A DNA stretch of 64,000 nucleotides from Candidatus Eiseniibacteriota bacterium (lineage in GTDB: Bacteria > Orphanbacterota > Orphanbacteria > Orphanbacterales > Orphanbacteraceae): contig JAJCZU010000003.1 of the NCBI GenBank assembly GCA_029262235.1, positions 248,001-312,000 of the forward strand. The letters are read 5' to 3'. The notes beneath the pieces are model-generated. The model worked only from the letters and a program-made list of their open reading frames with translations, was not told the DNA's origin and made no database searches. A program made the position numbers and the translations under genes. Each line of letters begins with the position of its first letter. Within the stretch, counting starts at the first letter, position 1. This document shows positions 53,313-61,504 of this stretch, one piece after another.

Positions 53313-54326
53313 GTGACTCGCATCGGAGTAATCGGCGCCGGATACTGGGGACCGAACCTGATCCGGAACTTCGCGGAGATGGACGAAGTGGAACTCGTCG
53401 CGGTTGCGGACAGGGATGCGGACCGCCTTGCCGGGGTTCTCAAGCGATACCCGTCGGTCCGGGGCGAGAGCGACGGCGCGGCGATTCTCGCGGACGATTC
53501 GATCGAAGCGGTCGTGATCGTGACGCCGGCCGAGACGCATCATGCGATCGCGAAGCGGGCGCTCGAAGCCGGCAAGCACGTTCTCGTCGAGAAGCCGCTC
53601 ACGATGAAGACGGACGAGGCGCGCGACCTGATCGCCCTCGCGGATCAGAAGAAGCTCGTTTTAATGACGGGGCATACCTTCGAATACAATCCGGCCGTGC
53701 GCCACCTGAAAAAGATCGTGCGCAGCGACGATTTCGGCGGCATCCGCTACATCTACGCCACGCGCGTGAATCTCGGCGTGTTTCGCGCGGGGATCAACGC
53801 CATGTGGAACCTCGCGCCGCACGATCTCTCGATCGTGTTCTACCTTCTCGAAGAGGAGCCGATCGCGGTGCGGGCCCTCGGGCAGTCGTTCCTGAAGCCG
53901 GGCATCGAAGACGTCGTGTTCCTGTATCTGGAGTTCCCGTCGGGCAAGATCGCCCATGTGCACGTGAGCTGGCTCGACCCTTCGAAGGTGCGCCGCGTGA
54001 CCGTGGTCGGCGGGAAGAAAATGGCGATCTACGACGATCTCGACAGCGAGCAGAAGCTCAAGATCTACGATCGCGGGTTCGACAGCGTGCTGTTTGAAGA
54101 AGGCGGAATCCGCGACTATCAGGTGCGGCTGCGGGGCGGCGACATTCACGCGCCGAAAATCGAGGGAACCGAGCCGCTGCGCGTCGAATGCGCGCATTTC
54201 ATCGAATGCATACGCGACGGAAAGACACCGCTCAGCGACGGCCGCTCGGGGCTCCGCGTCGTAGCCGGACTCGAAGCGGCGGCCGAGTCTCTCGCGAACG
54301 GCGGGAAACGCGTCCTGATCCCGTAA
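53313..54326 (+). CDS. Gfo/Idh/MocA-family dehydrogenase (sugar-nucleotide type)
   Basis: This 337-residue protein starts at GTG 53313, 7 nt after GGAGGAG. IGVIGAGYWGPNLIRNFAEM with VVIVTPAETHHAIAKRALEA and VLVEKPLTM form the Rossmann and EKP parts. LAPHDLSIVFYLLEEEP contains the catalytic His region. The closest general type is the WlbA/UDP-sugar dehydrogenase branch used for glycan building blocks, but the exact reaction is unclear. No glycan cluster adjoins it directly. Confidence 0.88.
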   Translation: MTRIGVIGAGYWGPNLIRNFAEMDEVELVAVADRDADRLAGVLKRYPSVRGESDGAAILADDSIEAVVIVTPAETHHAIAKRALEAGKHVLVEKPLTMKTDEARDLIALADQKKLVLMTGHTFEYNPAVRHLKKIVRSDDFGGIRYIYATRVNLGVFRAGINAMWNLAPHDLSIVFYLLEEEPIAVRALGQSFLKPGIEDVVFLYLEFPSGKIAHVHVSWLDPSKVRRVTVVGGKKMAIYDDLDSEQKLKIYDRGFDSVLFEEGGIRDYQVRLRGGDIHAPKIEGTEPLRVECAHFIECIRDGKTPLSDGRSGLRVVAGLEAAAESLANGGKRVLIP

Positions 54327-54367
54327 GCGCCCGCGATTCTGTAAGCCAAACCCCACAAGATTTTTAC

Positions 54368-54396
54368 TTCAAGATAATTCCCGCATACCGTACGAT
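54368..54396 (+). promoter_or_regulatory. Putative promoter of the di-heme peroxidase gene
   Basis: TTCAAG (54368-54373), 17-bp spacer, TACGAT (54391-54396). Moderate match to sigma-70, about 43 nt before the GTG start. AAAGGAG ribosome site follows. Confidence 0.4.
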
Positions 54397-54438
54397 GCTG
54401 CCGGTCCATCCATGCAACTCACAACAAAGGAGCGAGTC

Positions 54439-55743
54439 GTGAGACGATTCACCCAGGAGGCGTGCCAACCCCGGCGCCTCATCTTTCTGCTCCTTCTGCT
54501 TGTCTTTGCCGGCTGCGGCGATGACGACGACAGCAACCCCGTCGCCGTCAATGAAGACTTGCGGGAGAAACTGAACCTCCAGCCTTTGCCCCCCGTCATG
54601 TACCCGCCCGACAACGAGCCGCGTCAGGAACGCATCTCGCTCGGCAAGCTGCTCTTCTTCGATCCGATCATCAGCGGCGAGAAGAACATTGCCTGCGGTA
54701 CGTGCCATCACCCGAACTTCGCATTCGCGGATCGTCGCCAGTTCAGCGCCGGCGTGAGTGGCGAAGGCCTCGGGCCCGACCGTGTGCTCACGAATGCCAC
54801 GATCTCTCTCGAACCGCGCAACTCGCCGACCATTCTGAATGCGGCCATGAACCTCGACGAGTCGGGCCTCGTGACTCACGAAGGGTTTCAGTTCCTCGAC
54901 GGCCGCGTACGCGGTCTCGAAGAGCAGGCTTCGCGGCCGATCACGTCGCGCGTCGAGATGCGGGGCGACGGCTTCGGTGGCGCTACGGATCGCGCCGTGA
55001 TCGTCGACTCGGTGCTGGCCCGCCTGCGCGAGGTCCCCGAGTACCTCGAGCGCTTCAAGGCGGCATTCCCGGTCGAGGCGGTCGAAGTGGAGGACGGAGA
55101 GCGAGCGAGCATCATCGACTCCTCGACCTATGCCCGTGCGATCGCTTGCTACGAGCGCGAGCTCGTGACGCGGAATTCCGCCTACGACCGCTACGTCTCC
55201 GGCGATGACAACGCGCTGAACGCGACGGAACTGCACGGCCTCGAGCTCTTCTTCGGTAAAGCGAAGTGCGGGGTCTGCCATGCCGGTCCGATGTTCAGCG
55301 ACTATCGTTTCATCGTGCAGGGCGTTCCGCAGGAGGGCGGCGGAAAAGACATCATGCCGGGCGACGACACGGGGCGCGAAGAGCACACGCTTGACACGCG
55401 TGACCGCTACGCGTTCCGGACGCTCACGCTTCGCAACGTGGAACTGACGCCGCCGTACATGCACGATGGCTGTTTCGAAACGCTCGAAGAAGTCGTGCGC
55501 TTCTATAACGTGGGCAGTTTCCCGCGCCATCCGGCGGTTACGAACGACCTGCTCGATCCGGATCTTCGGGATCCGCTCGGCCTCGATGACGAGGAGGTCG
55601 ACGCGGTCGTTGCTTTCATGAAGACGCTGACGGACATGGGAACGGGGCTCGACCCCTATCTGCTCCAGGTGCCGAAGCAGGTGCCGAGCGGACTGACGCC
55701 CGTTTTCGGACTGAATGACGGTGGTTCTGGGAAGGGGCGCTAG
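54439..55743 (+). CDS. Di-heme cytochrome c peroxidase/MauG-like lipoprotein
   Basis: This protein of about 434 residues starts at GTG 54439, 6 nt after AAAGGAG. Lipobox LVFAGC (Cys26) predicts a lipoprotein. The first heme site is CGTCH (86-90) and the second CGVCH (~275-279). SLGKLLFFDPIIS and the late block LRNVELTPPYMHDGCFETLE are typical of the CCP/MauG family. It reduces H2O2 in the periplasm with electrons from cytochrome c, or acts as a MauG-type oxidase. Its stop lies in GCGCTAGCGC and overlaps the convergent tyrA stop (CTAG shared). Confidence 0.93.
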   Translation: MRRFTQEACQPRRLIFLLLLLVFAGCGDDDDSNPVAVNEDLREKLNLQPLPPVMYPPDNEPRQERISLGKLLFFDPIISGEKNIACGTCHHPNFAFADRRQFSAGVSGEGLGPDRVLTNATISLEPRNSPTILNAAMNLDESGLVTHEGFQFLDGRVRGLEEQASRPITSRVEMRGDGFGGATDRAVIVDSVLARLREVPEYLERFKAAFPVEAVEVEDGERASIIDSSTYARAIACYERELVTRNSAYDRYVSGDDNALNATELHGLELFFGKAKCGVCHAGPMFSDYRFIVQGVPQEGGGKDIMPGDDTGREEHTLDTRDRYAFRTLTLRNVELTPPYMHDGCFETLEEVVRFYNVGSFPRHPAVTNDLLDPDLRDPLGLDDEEVDAVVAFMKTLTDMGTGLDPYLLQVPKQVPSGLTPVFGLNDGGSGKGR

Positions 55744-56837
55744 CGCTCTTCGTCGAAAAACGCGCGGCCCCGGTCCATCAGTTTCGTGAAGGACCGCGGG
55801 TCGCGACTCGAGGCGGCCTTCTTGAACGTGGCGAGCGACTGCTCGAAGAGCGCGAAGACTTCGGGCGAGTAGCGGTTCAGGTGCTGAATGTCGTAGTAGA
55901 GCCGCGGGTTCTCACGGGCCACTTCGGACGCGGTTGCGCTCTGTTTCTTGTAGGTCGTCGTGGCGACCTTGCGGAGCGCAGCCGCGGAGAGCCCGCTTCG
56001 CGCCAGCGCTTCCGTGAACACGAAGTTGACGCCGTGTGAGAGGCCGAGCACGAGCCCCATGGCACGGTCATGTTCTTCCACGGGCATCGTGACGATTTCG
56101 AGGCTCGTATCGGCAAACAGCTCGGCCACGCTCCTGTCCGCCTCTTCGTCGCCGCAGCTGGCGAGCAGCAGAATGCAGTCGGACAGCAGGTAAACGTCGG
56201 GGCCGAACAGCGGGTGAAGGCTCGTGACGCGAAGTCTGTCGGCGCGGGCACGCTCGATCTCGGTCACGATCGGACTCTTCAGGCTGAAGAGGTCCACGAT
56301 GATACCGGCCGGCTTTGCGCGGCGCACGGTGCGATAGAAGTCTTTCGCATCGGCCAGCGGGACGGCCACGATCAGGATCTCGCATTCCGCCAGCACCTTG
56401 TCGAGCCGGCTCGTGTTGCGAAAGCCGGGCAGGCGCCCGGCGATGTCGTGAACGAGCACGTCCTGGCCGCGCGAATACAGGTAGCGCGCCATCCACGCCC
56501 CCATCTTTCCGCGACCGCCCAGAATGCCGATACGTCGTTTCGATCCGTGAAACCGGCGCTCCCGAATCTCTTCCTGCACTTTCACTGCGCCCCCGATCAG
56601 CGCGCGGATGATTTCGCGGCCGAGCGTCGGTTCGAGGCCGAATTCGACGCAGATCCGTTCCGCGTTGGCGAGCACCTCGCGCTCGGTCTCGAAATCGCGC
56701 ACGGGGAGGCTGTTCTCGAGCTTCCATTGCCCGACCTCTTCCGCCAGTCGGACGCGCTCGTCCGCGAGTGCAAGAATCCTGCGGTCGATCGCACGAATCC
56801 GTTTGCGCAGACGATCGAGTTTTGCCTTCTTGTTCAC
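55740..56837 (-). CDS. tyrA: Chorismate mutase/prephenate dehydrogenase (T-protein)
   Basis: This 365-residue bifunctional enzyme starts at GTG 56837. Residues 1-~90 form an AroQ chorismate mutase domain (LRKRIRAIDRRILALADERV, LPVRDFETEREVL). From ~100 the prephenate dehydrogenase follows (IGILGGRGKMGAWMARYLYS, VTSLHPLFGPD, LGLSHGVNFVFTEAL). It turns chorismate into 4-hydroxyphenylpyruvate. The start overlaps the hisC stop (GTGA), so the two are coupled. E. coli-type T-proteins have the same domain order. Confidence 0.95.
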   Translation of the reverse strand: MNKKAKLDRLRKRIRAIDRRILALADERVRLAEEVGQWKLENSLPVRDFETEREVLANAERICVEFGLEPTLGREIIRALIGGAVKVQEEIRERRFHGSKRRIGILGGRGKMGAWMARYLYSRGQDVLVHDIAGRLPGFRNTSRLDKVLAECEILIVAVPLADAKDFYRTVRRAKPAGIIVDLFSLKSPIVTEIERARADRLRVTSLHPLFGPDVYLLSDCILLLASCGDEEADRSVAELFADTSLEIVTMPVEEHDRAMGLVLGLSHGVNFVFTEALARSGLSAAALRKVATTTYKKQSATASEVARENPRLYYDIQHLNRYSPEVFALFEQSLATFKKAASSRDPRSFTKLMDRGRAFFDEER

Positions 56838-57931
56838 CGGCCCTCTCTTTCGAAGAAGCGACGGGCGGCGGCAACGAGGGCGCTGTTCTCGCGGTTCTTC
56901 CCGATCGAAATGCGCAGGCAGTTCCTGAGCAGGGGCGGCGCGGTCGGCGCGGTCCCCACGGCCCGGATCAGAATGCCCTGCGCGAGCAGATACTTGTAGA
57001 AGCCGGCGGCGTTTTCCGCGCGGATCAGAAAGAAGTTGGCGCGCGAAGGGAACACTTCGACGCCGGGAAGCGTCGCGAGCGACTTCATGACGCGGGCTCT
57101 CTCCCGCTTGACGCGCGCGATTTCGGCGCTCAGGATGTCGCCGCTCGCCAGCAGCGTTTCCCCCGCGATCTGCGCCGGGACGTCGATCGAATGAGGCGGC
57201 TTCGCCCGTTCGATCCGTGAGAGCACCTCCGGGTCGCCCACGAGATAGCCGATGCGAAACGCGGCCAGGCGCGAAGCCTTCGAGAGCGTGCGGAGCAGCA
57301 CGAGGTTCCGAAACTGTTTTAGAAGCGACTGGATCGCGACGCCCGAGAACTCGCGGTACGCTTCGTCGATCATGACCAGGTTGCCGGTCGCCGAGCAGAT
57401 GCGCGCGACGTCATCGCGCGACAGCGTCGAGCCGGTCGGATTGTTCGGCGAGGGGAGAAAGACGAGACGGGGATCGTGTTTTCGAATCGCGGCCACGATC
57501 GGCCCGACTTCGTACTGGAAGCGCGCGTCGGCGGGCACCTCCACGATTCGCCCGCCCGCGAGTGTGGCCGCCAGCTTCGCCACGGGGTAGCCGGGAGCGC
57601 CGGTCACCATCGTTTTTCTGCGCTCGAGCGTCGCGAGCGCGGTGGCGTATAGGAGCTCGTTCGAAGCGTGGCCTGCCATCACGCGGGCCTGGGCGACACG
57701 AATCCGTTTCGCGATCAGTCGCTCGAGCGAACGGGCCGGATAGTCGGGATAGCGATGCCACGGGGCCTCGCGCAGGCGAATCAGGATCTGTTCGCGAAGG
57801 CCGGCCGGAAGATCGATCGCCGACTCGTTCTGATTCAGCTTGATCTCGTGCGCGGGCGTGTCGACGCGATAGGGCGGGATGCGCTCCAGTTCACGGCGAA
57901 ACGCGGGCAGTATGGGGCGCTTCTCTTTCAC
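56834..57931 (-). CDS. hisC: HisC-like aminotransferase (histidinol-phosphate/aromatic)
   Basis: This fold-type I PLP enzyme of 365 residues starts at GTG 57931 (VKEKRPILPAFRRELERIPP). EIKLNQNESAIDLP, LPSPNNPTGSTLS and LLRTLSKASRLAAFRIGYLV (PLP Lys in TLSK) are HisC signatures. Next to tyrA it may mainly transaminate 4-hydroxyphenylpyruvate and phenylpyruvate, as HisC-like AroAT enzymes do (inference). Longer in-frame starts up to 58801 would overlap the methyltransferase gene and are not supported. tyrA is translationally coupled to it. Confidence 0.92.
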   Translation of the reverse strand: MKEKRPILPAFRRELERIPPYRVDTPAHEIKLNQNESAIDLPAGLREQILIRLREAPWHRYPDYPARSLERLIAKRIRVAQARVMAGHASNELLYATALATLERRKTMVTGAPGYPVAKLAATLAGGRIVEVPADARFQYEVGPIVAAIRKHDPRLVFLPSPNNPTGSTLSRDDVARICSATGNLVMIDEAYREFSGVAIQSLLKQFRNLVLLRTLSKASRLAAFRIGYLVGDPEVLSRIERAKPPHSIDVPAQIAGETLLASGDILSAEIARVKRERARVMKSLATLPGVEVFPSRANFFLIRAENAAGFYKYLLAQGILIRAVGTAPTAPPLLRNCLRISIGKNRENSALVAAARRFFEREGR

Positions 57932-58024
57932 GGCGGGATCGTACTCTCCCGCGCGGAATCGGGTCAACGAAATGCGCCGCGGCGCGTCTGGACGCGCGAA
58001 GTCCGCCTCTCGTATCATGATCTC

Positions 58025-58690
58025 ATGAAACCGAGCGACTGGAACGGCTACTGGAAGCAGGCGAAGGGCGGGCGATTCACACGCGTGAGCTGGTCGAAGC
58101 GCCGCATGGAACGCATCCTGCGCCCGCATATCGCGCCCGGGAAGGACGTTCTCGACGCCGGGTGCGGGTCCGGCTACTTCAGCGCGTTCTTCCAGAGTGA
58201 AGGGTGCCGCGTGACGGCGCTCGACCGATCCGAAGAAGCGCTCGCCATCGCGCGTGAGGTCACCGGGAACGCGGCAGCCGAGTACACGACGGACGATCTG
58301 CTCGACCCGGCGTTCGGCGCGGCGCGCAGGGAGACTTTCGACATCGTGTTCACCGACGGACTGATCGAGCATTTCGAGCCGGACGTGCAGCGGCGCCTGG
58401 TCGGGAATCTGATCGCGTCTCTCCGGCCGGGAGGCCTGCTCGCGACGTTCGTCCCGAACCTCTATTCGTGGTGGTCGCTCGCCCGCCCGCTCGTCATGCC
58501 CGGCATTTACGAGAAGCCGTTCCGGCGCGGTCCTCTCCGCGCCCTGCACGAAGGGGACGGCCTCGCGCTCGTCGAGGAAGGGGGGCTTTCCGTGTTTCCG
58601 TTCGCCCTGTCGCCCGAGTTTCTCGCTCCGCAGGTCGGCATGATCCGTTACGTGCTCGCGCAAAAAGAGAGAAGCGGAGCGCGTTCTTGA
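58025..58690 (+). CDS. Class I SAM-dependent methyltransferase
   Basis: This 221-residue protein has VLDAGCGSGYFSAFF (motif I, SAM binding), VTALDRSEEALAIAR, and FDIVFTDGLIEHF. It belongs to the methyltransf_11/25 type that acts on small molecules or lipids. Its TGA overlaps the TTG start of the next gene. It opens an operon with a flippase-like membrane protein and a TPR glycosyltransferase, so a glycolipid or polyprenyl-linked substrate is plausible. Confidence 0.88.
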   Translation: MKPSDWNGYWKQAKGGRFTRVSWSKRRMERILRPHIAPGKDVLDAGCGSGYFSAFFQSEGCRVTALDRSEEALAIAREVTGNAAAEYTTDDLLDPAFGAARRETFDIVFTDGLIEHFEPDVQRRLVGNLIASLRPGGLLATFVPNLYSWWSLARPLVMPGIYEKPFRRGPLRALHEGDGLALVEEGGLSVFPFALSPEFLAPQVGMIRYVLAQKERSGARS

Positions 58691-59655
58691 CAGCGGGGAA
58701 GCTGATTCAAATCGCGCTGGGACTTCTTCTTTTCGCGTATATGGAACACAGGCTGGGCTGGCGCGAAACGCTCGATGCGCTGGCGGAAACGAACCCGGCA
58801 CCCCTGGCGCTGGCCGTTGTCGTGTTCGCGCTCGCCCAGTTCGTTCGTATCGTGAAATGGGAGCGCCTCTGCGCCCTGGCCGGCATTCCGGCGACGCGCC
58901 GCCGGGCCACGGGGCTTTATTTTCGCATCAAATTCTTCGGGCTCGTGACGCCCGGTCGCGTCGGCGAGTTTCTGCCCGCGGCGACCGCAGGATCGGAAAC
59001 GCGCGCGCCGCTCCTTTCGCTGACCGCGTTCGATCGCATTCTGGAGGGCGTGCTGACACTCGCGCTCGCGCTTTTCGCGGGCCTCGCGCTCGCGCGGGGG
59101 CATGTACCGGCCGGCTGGCTCGTTTCGCTCGGCCTCCTCGCTCTCGCGGGCATTCTGCTGATGGGACTGCTCTACAAGAATCGATGGATGACGCACGCCG
59201 GCCGCATGGGCGTCCGGGTCGTGGGAAAACTGGAAGGGTGGGGGCCGGCCGACAGGCTGCTCCGTTCCCGCACGCGCCTGGCAGAAGAGGTCGGGCGCAT
59301 GCAGGCGGCGTTTCGTACGCTGTTCGCGCCGGGGCGGCTGGTGTGGTTTCTCGGACTCACGCTTGTGGCCGTCGCGATCGACGTCGTCTTCTGGGGCGCT
59401 CTCTTCGCCTCGGCCGGGATCCCGCTCCACCCGGCGGAGGTCGTCGCTTCGATCGGGCTCTTCAATACGACCGCGTTCTTCGCCCCGACGCCGGCCGGGA
59501 TCGGCGTGGCCGACTCGGTGTTCGCGCTCTTTCTGAAGAGGCTTCATCCGGGCGCGGCAATCGGCTCCTTTCTGATAGTGTTGCGTTTCGTGCAGTTCGC
59601 GCTGACGACGATTTCGTACTATGCGTTCCGGAGGTGGGATGATGCGCGATCGTAA
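58687..59655 (+). CDS. LPG_synthase_TM (UPF0104) integral membrane protein
   Basis: This protein of about 322 residues has 7-8 transmembrane segments. RIVKWERLCALAGIPATRRR, FFGLVTPGRVGEFLPAATAG and the terminal FFAPTPAGIGVADSVFALFL are hallmarks of the UPF0104/aglD family, thought to move or flip polyprenyl-linked or lipid substrates. It starts at TTG 58687 (GGAG 5 nt before), overlapping the upstream TGA as TTGA. The start overlaps in this operon indicate tight coupling. Confidence 0.88.
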   Translation: MTAGKLIQIALGLLLFAYMEHRLGWRETLDALAETNPAPLALAVVVFALAQFVRIVKWERLCALAGIPATRRRATGLYFRIKFFGLVTPGRVGEFLPAATAGSETRAPLLSLTAFDRILEGVLTLALALFAGLALARGHVPAGWLVSLGLLALAGILLMGLLYKNRWMTHAGRMGVRVVGKLEGWGPADRLLRSRTRLAEEVGRMQAAFRTLFAPGRLVWFLGLTLVAVAIDVVFWGALFASAGIPLHPAEVVASIGLFNTTAFFAPTPAGIGVADSVFALFLKRLHPGAAIGSFLIVLRFVQFALTTISYYAFRRWDDARS

Positions 59656-61498
59656 AGCCATGTGGATCGTGATCGCTGTCGCCGTGATTGCCGGTGCCTT
59701 GAATCTCTGGCTGCTGCGCGGCGAACCGTTCCTCGACCATCCGATCATCGACGCGGCCGAGTATATCGCCGAGGCGCGCGCACTGCTCGCCGGCCTGCCG
59801 CTTCACGAATCGCTTCCGATTCACGGCCCCGTATATCCGTTGCTGCTCGTGCCGCTGCTGGCGCTTTTCACCACGTCATTTCTGACGGCCGTCTACTGGA
59901 CGAACATCCTGCTGACCGCGATCGCGGTGCGGCTGATTTTTCCGTGCGCGGAAAAGGCGTTCGGTCCGTGGGGCGGCATCGCGGCGGGTACTTTCCTTGC
60001 GCTTTCGCCGATGGCGCTTCACTTCCAGGTGCAGGCGCTGCCCGTATCCCTCCAGATCGCGCTTCATGCCGGGCTCGTCTACCTCATCGTGTTCGACGAG
60101 AAACGCACACCGCGGCGCGCCTTTTTCGCGGGCGTGCTTGCGGCGCTCTCATATCTCACGCACCCGGGTTCGCTGCTTTCGATGGCCCTGATCCTCGCCG
60201 TTTTCCTGCTGACGCGGGATCGCCGTTTCGTGCCGCGGGTCGTGGCTGCGGCGCTCGGCGCGGCGCTCGTTCTCGCGCCGTTCGCGTTCTGGTCGCATCA
60301 GGCAGGCGAGGGCCTGCTTCCCGTGCAGGGGAACGCGGGGATGAACGTCTATATCGGGAATCGTGCGGCGGGGAACGGAACGGCCGATGTGCGTCCCGGA
60401 TACGCCTGGCAGAAACTGACGTCGATGCCGCGCGTCGCGGGTGTGGAAGGGAGCCGGGCGGAATCGCGCTTCTTCCTCGAGAAGACGCGGGACGAAATCG
60501 CGCACGACCCGGCGGCGTTCGCGCGCAGGCTGTGGGACAAGGCGCGGCTCTATCTTGCCGATCGCCGGATCGATGCCAACCTGGACCCCGGCCGGCTCAT
60601 GGGACGCTCGTTTCTGCTGCGCAATCTGCTGTTCGACGCGCCCGGCCTTCTCGCACTCGCCCTCACGTCTCTGATCGTCATGAAGAGGCGCACCCGCACG
60701 TGGCGCGTTGCCCTCGCGGGCGCCGCCGGTTCGTTCGTCTTCATCGTGCTTACCGTTTACTCGGTCCGCTATCGCGCGCCGGCGCTCCCGTTCCTCGCGC
60801 TCCTCGCGGCCGCGCCGGTCGGGCTGTTCGCGTCGTGGGGCGTTTCCCGCCGGGTGCGCGGCGTGCTTCTCGCGGGCGCCATTCTGCTCGCGATTCTCTT
60901 ACTTGGTGCGCGCCTCGCGATCCCGAATCCGGTCAGGATCGACTATCTCGAAGGTCGCATGCGGCATACGCGCGGTGATTTCGAAGGGGCCATGCGCGCG
61001 TTCGAGCGGGCGGAAAAGCTTCGTCCGCAAGATCCGGACATTGCGAACGGAATGGGCGCCGCGCGGCTCGGGCAGAAACAGACGCTCGAGGGGATGAGGC
61101 ATTTCCGTCGGGCGATCACGATGGCCCCGGACTACGCCGACGCCTGGTTCAATCGTGCGCTGGCGATTGCCGAAACGGGCGACTTTGTCGAAGCGCGGCT
61201 CTCCGCCCGCAAAGCGCTCGACTACCAGAGCGACCACGCGCCCTCGCACTATATGCTCGGCATTCTCGGGGAGCGCCTCGGGGAGGAACCCGGCCAGGTG
61301 GAAATTCACTATCGCCGCGGCGTCACATACGACCCCACGTTGCGCGAAGGGTGGAATGCGCTCGGCGTGATCTATGCGAAGACCGGGCGCCTCGAAGAAG
61401 CGGAAGAAGCGTTCCGGCGCGCCAGACTTCTCGACCCGGACGCCGAAGATACGAAGCAGAACATCGAGAAGCTCCGGGCCATCATGCGCAAGCCTTAG
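59642..61498 (+). CDS. PMT/GT-C membrane glycosyltransferase with C-terminal TPR repeats
   Basis: This protein of about 618 residues starts at ATG 59642, 7 nt after GGAGG, overlapping the previous gene by 14 bp. It has about 10-12 transmembrane spans, with HPIIDAAEYIAEARALL in the first loop (acidic GT-C motif). From ~440 a TPR array runs to the end (GDFEGAMRAFERAEKLRPQD, ...MHFRRAITMAPDYADAWFNR). It resembles 29553-31610 in plan but not in sequence. It likely glycosylates a membrane or secreted acceptor, with the flippase-like protein supplying substrate. Its stop is 6 bp from the convergent DUF2723 gene. Confidence 0.85.
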   Translation: MRDRKAMWIVIAVAVIAGALNLWLLRGEPFLDHPIIDAAEYIAEARALLAGLPLHESLPIHGPVYPLLLVPLLALFTTSFLTAVYWTNILLTAIAVRLIFPCAEKAFGPWGGIAAGTFLALSPMALHFQVQALPVSLQIALHAGLVYLIVFDEKRTPRRAFFAGVLAALSYLTHPGSLLSMALILAVFLLTRDRRFVPRVVAAALGAALVLAPFAFWSHQAGEGLLPVQGNAGMNVYIGNRAAGNGTADVRPGYAWQKLTSMPRVAGVEGSRAESRFFLEKTRDEIAHDPAAFARRLWDKARLYLADRRIDANLDPGRLMGRSFLLRNLLFDAPGLLALALTSLIVMKRRTRTWRVALAGAAGSFVFIVLTVYSVRYRAPALPFLALLAAAPVGLFASWGVSRRVRGVLLAGAILLAILLLGARLAIPNPVRIDYLEGRMRHTRGDFEGAMRAFERAEKLRPQDPDIANGMGAARLGQKQTLEGMRHFRRAITMAPDYADAWFNRALAIAETGDFVEARLSARKALDYQSDHAPSHYMLGILGERLGEEPGQVEIHYRRGVTYDPTLREGWNALGVIYAKTGRLEEAEEAFRRARLLDPDAEDTKQNIEKLRAIMRKP

Positions 61499-61504
61499 GA
61501 CCTT

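Noticed and set aside
57932-58801. Extension of the HisC-like frame to 58801
   Set aside because: It would overlap the methyltransferase gene and the added residues have no relation to the family. GTG 57931 gives the normal HisC start and length.
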